A stretch of 64,000 nucleotides of DNA from Diphasiastrum complanatum (taxonomy: Eukaryota; Streptophyta; Lycopodiopsida; Lycopodiales; Lycopodiaceae). Made by a program: the position numbers and the translations under genes. The stretch lies in assembly GCA_029204225.1 (NCBI GenBank), contig CM055092.1, positions 15,708,715-15,772,714 on the forward strand, written 5' to 3'. The notes under the pieces are model-generated. The model was given only the letters and a program-made list of their open reading frames with translations. It had not been told where the DNA came from and ran no database searches. Each line of letters opens with the position of its first letter. Position 1 is the stretch's first letter. Below are positions 13,901-23,481 of this stretch, piece by piece.

Positions 13901-16240
13901 GAACGTACTGCACGGAATGTACAGTATGTTCCCAAAAGGGGAATGGATTTCTAAGATATAGATGAATTCGCTGCATGTTAGTTTGTATAAATTGTTGAGC
14001 TATTTCATAGCTACTAACCTTTGGACCACAGGTGCATTGCGTTTCTAGAAACGCGTCCAGAAACGCGTTCAGAAATGCGTTTCTGAAATGGGGGAGCAAA
14101 CTTCTCAGGAACGTTTTTTTTTTTGTGGTGGGCAATATGGGTATCAAATTAAAGTATTATTTAATTGCAGTACATTTATATAGGTTGACGAATGTTTAGG
14201 GTACAATGTGGTCCGATTTAGGGCATCAATCCCTGTTGATTCTGTCAATCCGTATGTGTCTTTTAATATCTGTTTCTGTTTTTTTACAGCAATTCTGGAT
14301 CCAGAAACGCGTTTCTGGGAACGTTTTTGCCCAGAAACGCGTTTCAATTGGATGCTTTGGATGATCCAATTGAAACTGATTAGGTCAAACAGAGATTGCA
14401 CAATCAAATGTTCACGACACTTATTATCCTACATTTGGATGCACTCATTCAAGTTTTCCTTTGAAGAGTTCTTTTTTTGTTTATGTATAAAACAGATGTC
14501 AATTATGCTTTTTCTATGCCCATAAATTTTTTATGAACATAATAGATACAAACTTGTTATTCATAGTCTTTCCCTTTAAAAGCCTATTATTGCTGGATGT
14601 CAAGGTTTGTCCCTGGTGGTTTCTAGATCTCGTTTGTTTCCCAATACCATATTGAGGTGATCATCGATGATAGGCATTTCACTGATTCCCGACAAGCTAG
14701 TATGATGAGGCACCGTAAACATCTCCTACCCTCTACTTGAACCCCTAAATTGAATAATCATCCTATAAATATTGTAAAATGCTGTCAGAGGTGATAGTAG
14801 TTGATTCAACAATCTTATCTGATCTTGCATAATTTAACTTAGAAACCTTAAATGGCAATGGGGTTGTTGCACCTTTGTGACATGCGATATGTCTGCGTTG
14901 ATTTTCTTGCAGGATCCCAGACATTCGAGGCTTGATGCAAGACATGAGGTTAGTACAGAGTGAGAAATTTGTGCTGTTATGTCTTTCTGTTCTATAATAA
15001 GGGTTAGGATAAAGCAACTTGATAAGCTTTAGGATTGCACTCGTGCTATCTAGTTGAACTTCTACAAGAAACCTCTTATGAATCCTGCATGCATGCTTCT
15101 AGAATATGAAAAACAGATACAATCTTGAATTCTTCTTGAAATTTACTATCAAAATCTTTCTGTCAGGCATCTCTGATTGACAAGTTTGAAATTTCAATGA
15201 ATTCATCTTCTTCAAGGATAGAGTATATAGGTCTACGAGGAACTTGGAATAAATCTTCCAAAACAGAACGGAAAATTTCATCTGATCAAATTTTGGCTTT
15301 TGCATTAACTTCATTTCTAGCAAGTTAAAAAGAATTAAATTGGATCTTAAGGCTTGTAGATCAGTATAGTACATGTAGATCCACGCAAAAGAGGACTAAA
15401 AAGTGCTGTTTGTAAAATTCAAACATATCCAGTTAACCAAGATTTTGATTCTGCAATAACCTTTGAAAGAGAACTCCGATTGATGTAGGTGCAGCACTTG
15501 CATTTATGTAGCCTTTTTGTTTATCATAAACATCTAAAATTGCTGAACCTGCAATGTACCAAAAACGTAGTCAAAATGCTTCAACATGCATGCAACAACA
15601 AGATAAAGGGCTTCTCTTTTCCAAGCGTTGGTATGATTATAGTTACAAGCATAGGGACCTTTATAAACTATGGGTCCACACTTTTTCTACTTGTCATATG
15701 GCACATGTAGTTTGTGGCCTGAGGTCTATCATTCATCATTCAGCTTCAAAATTGGTCCTTTGTGGGTCATATGGTCATTACTGAGCCTCCCTCCTCAGGC
15801 ATCTCTCATTCCAGGTCCATTCATGTAGCATGGTGATACACCCATAGTGGTTCTTTAGGCATGTTTCTGTTTTTCTAGCTACTATTTAAGATTTATATTT
15901 TTCCACGGCTTCCATGATAAATACACTCAGTGGTATTTTGTTCATTTTTTGCTCCTACTTTGACATGTATTTTTTTGCAGTATGCATCCTTCTCTCGAAA
16001 TTCTTCCCAGACAAGTGTCCTACATTGATTTGGGAGCTTGTTAAAGGTTGTTTTCTTTTCTGATAACTTTGAATTCATATTAATATCTTATGGCAGGTGA
16101 GGAGGAGGTCATACGCTGAGTTGGAAATATTCTCTCAAAGATGGCAAGTAGCTGTTCGTGATGATAAATGCTGGGTTGACCCATACAAAAAGAGAATCGG
16201 AGGCAAGACACGAGAACTCATGGATGGCAATAACTGTTGA
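922..16240 (+). CDS. DUF707-family protein, 3' portion (10 exons)
   Basis: Exons seen: 922-1005, 1261-1379, 1575-1676, 1901-2017, 2163-2228, 3066-3132, 3284-3337, 6689-6778, 14913-14948 and 16097-16240 (stop TGA). All junctions are GT-AG and phases match, giving 292 residues. The product carries DUF707 signatures: LFHYDG, QTKWWFAKRFLHPDIV, YIFIWDEDLGVENFN, ISQPALDP, PPCTGWVEMMAPVF, AWRMIQNDLVHGWGLD, GDRTEKVGVIDSEYIVH and a C-terminal DDKCWVDPY. The family (also annotated as lysine-ketoglutarate reductase trans-splicing related) has no firmly established reaction; many plant members have an N-terminal membrane anchor, which is not visible here. The first exon found starts with Asp-Leu, which in relatives follows a Glu, so upstream exons are missing or outside the window. 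Introns of 3.4 and 8.1 kb hold transposon remnants. An additional linker exon may lie at 13175-13330. The family call is from remembered conserved motifs, and I am confident of it. Confidence 0.9.
1041..1284 (+). repeat. 122-bp tandem duplication covering an exon boundary
   Basis: Copies at 1041-1162 and 1163-1284 differ at one position that I can see (GTAAGTAATTC against GTAACTAATTC). Each copy contains the intron end with its TTTGCAG acceptor and the first 24 bases of the exon that encodes FPLNNFTV. Only the second copy continues into the full exon. Using the first acceptor (1138) reads into a stop within the second copy. Confidence 0.95.
3338..6688 (+). other. 3.35-kb intron of the DUF707 gene
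   Basis: The intron lies between the exon ending in YCVQ and the exon starting with GDRTEK. It is AT-rich without a convincing coding frame. A 16-base direct repeat unit around CTCACATTA..CCTAA occurs near 5090-5150, and a perfect 19-bp tandem duplication lies at 6271-6308. The palindrome CACACGTGTG is at 5057-5066. No transposon domain was recognised. Confidence 0.7.
6271..6308. repeat. Perfect 19-bp tandem duplication
   Basis: The 19-base unit GTGAATCCTTAATTCAGTG occurs at 6271-6289 and again at 6290-6308 with no mismatch, inside the intron. Confidence 0.95.
8602..8844 (+). repeat. Probable short LTR of a decayed copia element
   Basis: The segment starts TGTTGG and ends CCAACA, the inverted ends expected of an LTR. 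It holds a TATAAAAG box at 8636-8643 and an AATAAA signal at 8709-8714. It is followed directly by TGGCATCATAGC (8845-8856), which resembles the initiator-Met tRNA primer binding site TGGTATCAGAGC with two changes. The matching 3' LTR was not found, so the boundaries rest on end structure alone. Confidence 0.5.
8845..10200 (+). pseudogene. Decayed Ty1-copia gag and protease fragment
   Basis: This lies in the 8.1-kb DUF707 intron, right after a PBS-like site. Frames are broken many times. A damaged zinc knuckle (CYYNGRFGPFEKYY, about 9634-9675) matches the gag C-X2-C-X4-H-X4-C pattern with lost residues. A protease-region stretch follows near 9860-10050 with DDSVHSIK, MSTNEIKYFSNVLYV and GLAQSLLP, typical of the copia segment downstream of the DSGA site. 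The DSGA site itself is destroyed. No integrase or RT follows. It is an old insertion without coding capacity. Confidence 0.7.
10549..10842 (-). pseudogene. Unidentified basic, Ser/Gly/Arg-rich reading frame
   Basis: An ATG at 10840-10842 opens a frame beginning MPTSSGGSRRRPRSSSGG and continuing with DRVREIYSGLSPEERQRMKP before composition changes. A second frame overlaps from about 10655 to 10314 and ends in a Lys/Arg-rich tail, which suggests one frameshifted gene. It sits beside a long GA tract and 3' of a LINE on the same strand. I do not recognise it; a retroelement gag/ORF1 or a captured host exon are both possible. Confidence 0.3.
10895..10974. repeat. (GA)n microsatellite
   Basis: About 40 uninterrupted GA units. 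On the - strand it reads (CT)n and lies about 260 bp past the last LINE-like frame, so it could mark that LINE's 3' end. Confidence 0.98.
11239..12720 (-). pseudogene. 5'-truncated LINE: RT C-terminus plus zf-RVT
   Basis: Read on the - strand, the frame starts with SESANTPTREGLQRQID then FCSRWGLWVNIAKTKVMVF, the region just after the catalytic motif of plant LINE reverse transcriptases. It continues through SYTYLGTLF and SPTTLYASVVWCTG (thumb/connection region). At the 3' end, a separate frame gives RVSSHQLEIEIGRF then C-X2-C and HFIFICPAY (the zf-RVT zinc-binding domain, about 11382-11657). The YADD region is broken near 12690, and everything upstream (endonuclease, fingers/palm) is missing. 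A 129-bp tandem duplication breaks the frame between the two parts. It lies antisense inside a DUF707 intron and cannot move on its own. Confidence 0.85.
11641..11897 (-). repeat. 129-bp tandem duplication inside the LINE
   Basis: Copies start at 11641 and 11770, each beginning ACACGGAGCTGACCC and ending near TTTGACACTC. They differ by a few substitutions and one indel (GACCATGTGATA against GACCAGTGATA), which shifts the reading frame between copies. Confidence 0.93.
12721..13174. other. Intron sequence without recognised features
   Basis: It lies between the broken LINE 5' end and the candidate linker exon. No gene or repeat is seen. Confidence 0.5.
13175..13330 (+). other. Candidate extra linker exon of the DUF707 gene
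   Basis: A TTTTGCAG acceptor at 13167-13174 opens a 52-codon stretch in phase 0, which is the phase left by the exon ending at 6778 and needed by the exon starting at 14913. It is Lys/Ser-rich and includes KRSSTELKNKG. Relatives have a variable, charged linker at this point of the protein. The donor would be GGA|GTTTCC, which is weak. Without splicing the frame stops at 13351, so it could instead be an alternative last exon, or chance. The transcript is needed to decide. Confidence 0.4.
14039..14348. repeat. Cluster of GAAACGCGTTTC palindromes
   Basis: A perfect 18-bp palindrome CCAGAAACGCGTTTCTGG lies at 14301-14318, preceded by TTCTGGATCCAGAA and followed by another CCAGAAACGCGTTTC at 14331. 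The same words occur near 14039-14085. They could fold into hairpins and sit in a DUF707 intron. They may be remnants of a small inverted-repeat element, but I cannot define ends. Confidence 0.6.
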
Positions 16241-17032
16241 ATGCTGAATGCATACGAAGGCCAATGTGTCATTGGCATACATACATGATCCAATTTTGTT
16301 ATAAGTTAATGAAATTCTTTTTACCATGACCTTGCTACTGAGCTTCTTAATCGATATAGTTTTCCATTTCAGGCTCCCAATTTCAGAGTCGATTTATTTC
16401 TTCCACATGTGTCTCTTTCTTTTGAGATGGAGGTCTTCATCAAGGTCCCTTAAAGGAAAATCTCAGAGTAATATATGTGCACATCTGTAACATAAATATG
16501 CTCCTTTTCACTTTGTCACAATAGTCACCAGGATGGTGGTTGTGAAAGATTATTTGTTTCGGTGTTGCGACCTCGACATCTGGATTTTGGGAAGGAGAAT
16601 CTGTGCAGCCCGAGACTGACAATTGCAATATATAGAGAATTATTTGATAAATGCATGTGCTCAGACATCCTTGTTAACTAGCTCTGCTCGTTTAGTTGGC
16701 TCAAATCATGCAGTTCTGAGGTGGGTTTTACCTTTTTGAATTCTGAAAATAGAAATTGCTAGGGTTTGTACATTTCTTAAGATGGCATTTTTCTTCTTTC
16801 TTTCTTTTGGGTGTCGCTAATTGGTAGTTTGTACCCAGATCTGTTGTAAGTCCTTGATCTTGAGATGGGGTGACGTGTCCCGCTTGCATGCTTGGTCAAT
16901 TGGAGAGGTTGCCTTTCCTTTCAATGTAAAGGTTTCTTTCTGGAACAATCTTTGATCATGGCTTTTGCTCTTCAATATCCTGCAACCACAACATTTCAAC
17001 ATTTGGTTGCTAGATTTCCCCCTTTTGTTCAG

Positions 17033-17093
<61 letters not shown>

Positions 17094-18361
17094 TCACATT
17101 GTCATTAATTCACTCCCTAAAACCTTAAGTCTAGAAGATAATAACAATGCGGGTTGAGCACAAGAGACTTCTATTTTCTTCTTTGTGACATTATAATGCA
17201 TCTCATGCTTTTTGAAAGAACGTCAAATGTGTCCTCTTTGGAACATTCTAGAGCTCTCTTTCTATAGTATTCTGAATAAAAAATTTCAGAGGTTCCTCTA
17301 GAAGATTTCACACAAAATTTGCACCACTGTCAAGGGTGAGTATGCAATAGAATGCAACACTTTAAATTGCTACCTATCATTAGTGATAAAATTAAAAAAT
17401 AGCCAATGATATAAGTGTGACAATTTCGAGGTGAATAAAAACTTTGTACCAAGCAATTTGTAAATGATCTAATATTTGCATGCATTGATGTCTAGACTAT
17501 GGCAAGCTCTAATTGTAGAACAAGCATAGTGGCTATAGTGAAAGTCAATTGGCCATGAGCCCAAGATGGCCTAAAAAATGACCAAACATAAATAGGCATA
17601 AAGGCAATTTTTTCGTGATGTGGCTATAAGATTATTATGGGTCCTCATTTTGCCAATAATCTTATTATTCTTCAACTTCATGGTGATGATATCTAAAAAG
17701 TAATTGATTCTCAATGCTTTTGCTCTATTGTGTAAAACGTCCTCAAGTATAAATACTTGTATATTGGATAATGATTTGAGATTTTTTGTGAGTTGAATAG
17801 CGAATCTATTAGGCCTTTTAATGGCTTTGCAATTGGTGAGTATTAGACATGCATTGACATCTCACATTGACTTTCAAAGAAGAATTTAGCATTCACAAGC
17901 TTCGAATTATTGTTTCTTCAAAATATGGATTGATCTCAATAGTGCGCAAAATTGGCTTCTCTCCCTTCACCAAAAGTTTTTTTTTTTAATAGCATTTTCT
18001 CCTTTTTTAAGTTTTTTTTAAGCATTATCTTTTCTTTTCAAATTTGAGAAGTAGCTTTATCCATAAGTTGCTATGTATATATCAAATTTGCTCACTCAAT
18101 GAGTAACTTCGAGTGATAAGAGTCTCAAACGGTAGAGCTTTGGTGCTAATGGTGAGTTGCCATATAGCCAACTCAAGAAGAAACTTTGATTCACCCAAAA
18201 ACGAATATCTTTCACACCCTCCCCAATCATACAATTGATGTTATGCATTATCACACAATTGAAGTCATGGATACTCGTCCATTTCTCCCATCTATCATAA
18301 TACTATTAGACCCCCTCACGTGGCATCAACTAGTCTTGTAGATTATGTTCTTAAGTCAATA
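16241..18361. other. Region after the DUF707 stop codon
   Basis: It begins with the 3' UTR of the DUF707 gene; no clear poly(A) site was fixed. The rest is AT-rich with no supported gene. A (CT)n microsatellite lies at 17034-17090. Confidence 0.5.
17034..17090. repeat. (CT)n microsatellite
   Basis: About 28 CT units, uninterrupted. Confidence 0.97.
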
Positions 18362-19250
18362 CTATACCAATCCATCCATATCGAATAGTACTCCTTTATT
18401 TGTAGCAAATATTTCTTGTAACGTTGTTCGGGGGGATTTTGGTTCAAAGGGATATGGACTCATGGGTATCACAAATCGTTCGTCTTCCCCTGGGGGATCG
18501 GAATTATCAAATAAATCCATAAACTGTTGGGTGCGCGGTGAAATAGCTTTGGTTTGTGAAGATGATGCAGCTTGGGCTGCTGAAATTGGTATGGTGGATC
18601 CAATTGTCACAGACGACCCTTGTGAGGAATCAGAGACGAGGGAAGCTATAGTGGATGGGGGGATAGGAAGTTCTATGCTAGTTGCAGCAGGGGGTGGTAG
18701 CGTAGCTGACGATGGTTGCCGAGCGCAATGGCGAGACGTGGGATGTGAGTCGGGTATAACAATATCGTTGCATACACGTTTATGACTTTAAGCGCTGGAT
18801 GAGCCAACAATGAACTATTGTTTGGTGTTATCCTTAATAGCTCTCTTTAGCTCCTCAAAGACTGTTTTGTACCAGTCATAAGGTTCCAAGGTCTCTTTAT
18901 CTAGCTTATAGTTAGATTCGACCAAGCGATGGAGGATCTAAGATGAGATCCTTTGCTTCTTGAGGTTGCCAACCATCAGGAAGTTATTCAGTAAGTGGGC
19001 GACGGCCTGAAGGGCTGGATCTCTAATGGCCTCTACCAGGTAACTATCATTGGTGTGATAAAGTTCAATGGTGGCGTCTATAAAGGGCTTTATGGCTGAC
19101 TGGGCATGCTTATGATTTGCATTAAGGTGTGTCCCCAAAGAAATTCCTATGGCAGCAAGGGCGACATTAGTGACCCGCATCTTGTGGGTGACTCCTTGGA
19201 AGATGATATTGTAGGAACGGGTAATGCGAATGGATAAGAGAGAAAGAAAT
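18362..19250 (-). pseudogene. Unidentified decayed ORF of about 300 codons
   Basis: One - strand frame stays open from the copia RT fragment down to a stop at 18362-18364, broken by only three stops (18938-18940, 18815-18817, 18788-18790). The first part looks helical and hydrophobic (IGISLGTHLNANHKH, AIKPFIDATIELYHTNDSYL, ALQAVAHLLNNFLMVG). Next comes a charged stretch (NYKLDKETLEPYDWYK). A Ser/Pro-rich linker (SSATLPPPAATSIELPIPPS) follows, then a conserved-looking tail (FMDLFDNSDPPGEDERF, MSPYPFEPKSPRTTLQEIF). Each stop is one C-to-T change away from a Gln codon. I do not recognise the family. It could be an extra retroelement gene, a captured host gene or an endogenous virus-derived sequence; nothing here decides among them. 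Confidence 0.55.
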
Positions 19251-19318
19251 GGTTGCGAAACAATGTTCTTATGGGCTGCTACTAGCAAACAATAGTCTAA
19301 AATGATTGTAGTTGCAAG
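19251..19318 (-). repeat. Short repeat at the 3' break of the copia element
   Basis: This segment, from GTTGCGAAACAA to ATTGTAGTTGCAAG on the + strand, is closely matched at 21812-21888 just upstream of the same element's gag. It contains TTCTTATGGGCT in both copies. It marks the point where the RT frame passes into the unidentified ORF. Confidence 0.75.
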
Positions 19319-21770
19319 GAGCATGACATACATCAAATATCTGATTAGTGAATGAAAAGGGTACTTCGCTAAGTCGAGTACTTCACTTTCGGTCTCAGCA
19401 CAAGAAGGCTTAGTCAATACGATTCTTGGTGTATCAATTGGTTTGCAATCAGATGTATGAAATTTTTCATAAATGCCTTTTAGATATGTCTGCTGGCTAA
19501 GATAGATCTTCTTTTGCGATCTATTCCTAGTAATGTGAGTTCCTAATAAAGAATGAGTCGCGTCTAGATCAGTCATGTCAAATTCCTTTAACAAATCACT
19601 CTCAGTAGTGTTCAGTAGGAAAGTGTTGAGACAAAATAAATGCATCATCTATGTAAAGAGCTATATGGACTGAATTGACACCTATATACTTGGAATAAAC
19701 ATTACAGTTAGCCGAATTGTTCGCAAAACCCAATGAATAAGATAAGAGTTTATTCTTTTGAACCATGCCCTTGCAGCCTGCCATAGATTGTTTTGTGCAG
19801 CTTGCACATTTTGTGCTCTTGGCCTTTGACTTGCCACTTCACAACATCCTTGGAGTTAATTGCTTCAGCTAGGGTCTCCAGTTCTTCTGATGAATTCCAA
19901 AATGATTGAGGCGTATACCTCTCAAGAATTGTTCAAGTCCGTGAGGATCTGCGAACATTTGTTTGACCATAATGCGATGGTGCTTCTTCTTGAATTTGTC
20001 CAGATCCGCTCGAGCTAGCTTGGTCTGGTCTAATGATAGGTATTGTCGGGGCTGTTCGGCTTCTGTAGCTATAGCTACAGGTTCTGTAGAAGAAACATCA
20101 CCGTTGGAAGATTCAATGCTGCGAGAAATAGGATGAAATGACACATCATTATTTATGGATGGTTGTTGAAAGTCATAGAATGTATGTTCGTTGGAGGTTA
20201 CATCCCTAGAAACAAAAGCTACATTGGTGGATGAATCATAAACTTTATAAGCCTTATGTTCATTAGGATAGCCAATGAATAATGCATTTATTTGACCTTT
20301 GGTCCAGCTTCTTTCTAAGCTGCTTAGGACCGTGAACAAAACATATACAACCAAGGATTTTTAAATGGCTGACACTAGGCTTGTGTCAATGCCATACTTC
20401 ATAAGGAGTTTTTTGTTATTGACGGGTCTAGTGCTGGATTTGCTCTGTTCATAACAGGCTGTGGCAGTAGCTTTTTCCCAGAACTTCAAAGGTAAATGTG
20501 CTTGATACAGCATACATCTGTCTAAGTTATTCTACCAGGTAGTTTGGACAACAAAGATATGTACAAGATATAATACATGTTTTGTCTTGATGGAATGTGT
20601 TTTGGGAAATCTGCTTCTTGAGATAAATGCAAGATTCACAAAATAATGATTTTCTATCTAATGAAAGAGGGAAATACAATCCATCAACTAAATTTCCATA
20701 TTGGCATGTCCAAAACGACTAAGCCATAGTAGAACATGATTGTTTACATATTCATGAGAGTAGCTAAAGCTATACATTTAGTAAACTATTCTCTTCAAAG
20801 AGTTAAGTATTGGGTAGTGCTACTATCTAGGTACCAGATGTCGTAGTCTTGATAGCTACTTGTTGAAAGCCATTAACAGGTGTGATGGTTTGTCTCCATC
20901 AGAATCTTGCTTCTTGAATTCCACCGCATTGGTAGAGTCTAGTTGTTGTTGTTGTTGCTTCTTTGCCTCGTTGTAGATGCGGATACGACATTCCTTGATG
21001 TCGTGGTTAGCCCTCTTACAATATCTACAACAGAGCTTTTTTTGAGATCCACTGCTCTCTGATTGAGTATGAGGCTTTTGCTGCTGCTACTGCTGCACTT
21101 GATTCTTGCCCTTGGAATAGTCTTTCTTTTGGGTGTACAGGGCCAGGGACTTGTCTTTGACTGACATATCACTGGTCTTTCTCTGCATTTTTTCTTGAAA
21201 AAGATGACTAACCTTTTGAAGAGTGAGGTCAGGTTGTGTGGAGATCATTACAACAAAGTGTTCATAGGACTTTGGTAAAGAAGAAAGCAAGGTCATAACG
21301 ACATCACCATCTTGAATAGCACATTCTATAGCTGAAAACTGATCCATTAAAGATTTAAAGCTGTTGATGTGAGAAGTGATGGCTATAGAATCAGACATAC
21401 TAAGTTGAAGAACTTCCTTCTAAGGTGAAACCTGGTGGTTACATCTTGAGTCTCATATAGATTTGACAATAAATCAAGTACTTCCTTAGGGGATTTGCAC
21501 ATGGTAACATGGAATATTTGGGATTCAACCAGATTGAGCGTGATCAATGCTAAGGCCTTCTGATCTTTGATCTTCCATGCCTTCACTGATTGATGATCAT
21601 CGTCTTCTGGTTTCAGGTCTTCTACAACATCCCAAAGATCTCTGTCTATCAACGTCATCCGAAGTTTTAACTTCCAGATTTAGAAGCTAGAACCGTTGAA
21701 CTTGTCAATGATTCTAGTTTCGTTGGTTGCAGAAGATGAGGAATTACCTATAAGAGACATATTGACAGTA
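19319..21770 (-). pseudogene. Broken Ty1-copia element (gag, integrase end, RT)
   Basis: On the - strand: gag from about 21760, with MTLIDRDLWDVVEDL and the UBN2-type VTMCKSPKEVLDLLSNLYET; a zinc knuckle near 21030 (CRYCKRANHDIKEC, C-X2-C-X4-H-X4-C); an integrase C-terminal fragment near 20290-20420 (KPSVSHLKILG, LRKKLDQRSNKC); then RT pieces. RT includes VHIALYIDDAFILS (YIDD active site, about 19640-19690) and FDMTDLDATHSLLGTHI (19500-19600). The protease, integrase core and RT fingers are deleted or frameshifted. The RT ends abruptly near 19319 at a repeated 68-77-bp segment, before RNase H. Confidence 0.82.
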
Positions 21771-21811
21771 ATACAAATAGAATAATCTCTTGGTTTATTG
21801 AGCTATGCTCT

Positions 21812-21888
21812 GGTAGTTGCGAAACAACTCTCTCGTTCTTATGGGCTACTACTGGCAAGCAAAAATCTAAAACAATTGTAGTTGCAAG
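21812..21888 (-). repeat. Second copy of the short repeat, upstream of gag
   Basis: It matches 19251-19318 apart from a few substitutions and a small indel. Its place just 5' of gag (on the - strand) suggests 5' UTR or LTR-end sequence. Confidence 0.75.
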
Positions 21889-22570
21889 AACATACCCACA
21901 TCTCAAGCATTCTCATTTACAGGATCTTAAAAAAAATTAACTCATACTCAAACGGATGAATGAGTATAGTCCGCCAAGGAGATTAGATATGGTGTGGTAT
22001 TATTGTAAATCAGATTCAGAACGAAGTTCAGTTCAAAATGTAAAATAATAATGCAGTGTGATAATGCAAGTTCCTTAGGCGTCAAAGACAGCCATACTAA
22101 GGAGTCATTGACATCCGTGATCTGATCAGAGTGAGTGAACAAGCGTGAAGAAACAATAGTAAGTGTAATCAAATCACAACATCATACATCTATGTTAAAC
22201 ACATATGATAGAAAGTGTTGCTTCTATATTACAATGAAAGCTTGAACAACACAATAATGGGTTACAGCCAGAATGGAGATGTAACTTGGATGCTCAATAT
22301 CACTCGCTCTATTGGCGGAGCATCACATATAGTGCGTGATGAAAATGTATTTATATACTACATCAATGTATTTAATTAGAATAAATGTTTGTCGTCTAAC
22401 TATGTAAGTCGTTGTACTTTGGAAGTATTTGACTTATAATGACAACTATTCAATGCATACATGAGTATGATAGGACGGCGCTCATCGCAACCGTATGTGA
22501 ACTGCAATCCCTAGAATGCGGTGTTTGGTCTTCGCATAATCACCGTAGATTTGACTCTTGCAGTTTTTGA
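21889..22570. other. Sequence between two copia elements
   Basis: Probably the 5' LTR or leader of the - strand element to its left, but no LTR partner was identified. The last 70 bases contain GACTCTTGCAGTTTTTG, which resembles GGATTGCAGTTTTTGCC in the repeats to the right of the Region 3 element. The young element therefore seems inserted within one repeat-rich sequence. Confidence 0.4.
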
Positions 22571-23271
22571 TGTGAAAGTACTGTACTTTAGGACCATAAA
22601 TGGATCTACAAAAGATCCACAAGAGTGATTGGATGCTTGCTTAACAATCTATCAAAAAACTAGACACAAAAAAGTTGATCTAGATTGGCAATTTGACAAA
22701 CAACAAGCATTAACAATCAAAAGCATTGATAAACATTGAAATCCGAGACCACACGTGTGTACTACAGGCTGTAGTGCGGCCTTCAACCTGAGAAACAAGT
22801 AGAAATTGATTTGGTTTCATTTGGATCACAAAAACTCAATGTACATAGTGAACTAGCTTGAGATTGCCAATGAGCTCCAAAAATTTTCTATCTTCTCACT
22901 ATGGAGAGAAGGAATACATAGCAAATTCGACTTCCTTCTTGAAGTTAGGTGGATTTCCAGCATGTAATAAGGAAGTTAACTCACTCTCCTTGACCTAAAA
23001 TGAAGCCCTAGTCTATTTCCTAGAGTTATGCTTGGTAGGTAGCTAGTTGGTCAAATTTTCACCTTAAACTTAGGTGTAGGTCCTATAAAGTAGGGATGAC
23101 CACCAAATAGACATGACCAACTCTCTTGACTTGACCTAACCTACATTAGAATGGGTTTCCCATGTGGCATCATGGCCTCACATGTGTGGGACCCACTTGT
23201 GTACACAATTTACACTATTCCACATGGTTTTTGATCAAGCTAGATTTGCCAATTTTTGGCAATTCTTCACA
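22571..23271 (-). repeat. 3' LTR of the young copia element
   Basis: It has TG...CA ends with TGTGAA/TTCACA inverted termini and holds the palindrome CACACGTGTG at 22750-22759. About ten differences from the partner at 26440-27140. Confidence 0.95.
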
Positions 23272-23286
23272 CTCCTCCTCAAATTT
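23272..23286 (-). promoter_or_regulatory. Polypurine tract
   Basis: The - strand reads AAATTTGAGGAGGAG immediately before the 3' LTR, the place where plus-strand DNA synthesis is primed. Confidence 0.75.
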
Positions 23287-23481
23287 AGCTTGATCTATTT
23301 ACAACTCTCTTGATAGATCAATGAAAGCTTTTAGAAGTGTCTAAAAAATCCAGCTACAAAGAATGAACTTTTGAGACTCCAATAGAGAATGATGTCCATG
23401 AAGGATCTTTCACCACCTCTTAGAGGATCCCTTACAAGATGTTCCATAAATGTGTCTATATACATGTAGCACACTTCAAAA

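Noticed and set aside
16817-17128. Arg-Glu and Leu-Ser repeat ORFs
   Set aside because: They are produced by the (CT)n microsatellite and show no coding text outside it.
18362-18400. HAD-phosphatase-like motif GVLFDMDGLV at the end of the unidentified ORF
   Set aside because: The match to the DxDG motif is striking, but it lies at the very C-terminus just before a stop with no HAD fold after it. I treat it as coincidence.
18345-18785. 146-codon + strand ORF
   Set aside because: It is the reverse-strand shadow of the Ser/Pro-rich part of the - strand ORF, whose frame continues across neighbouring sequence.
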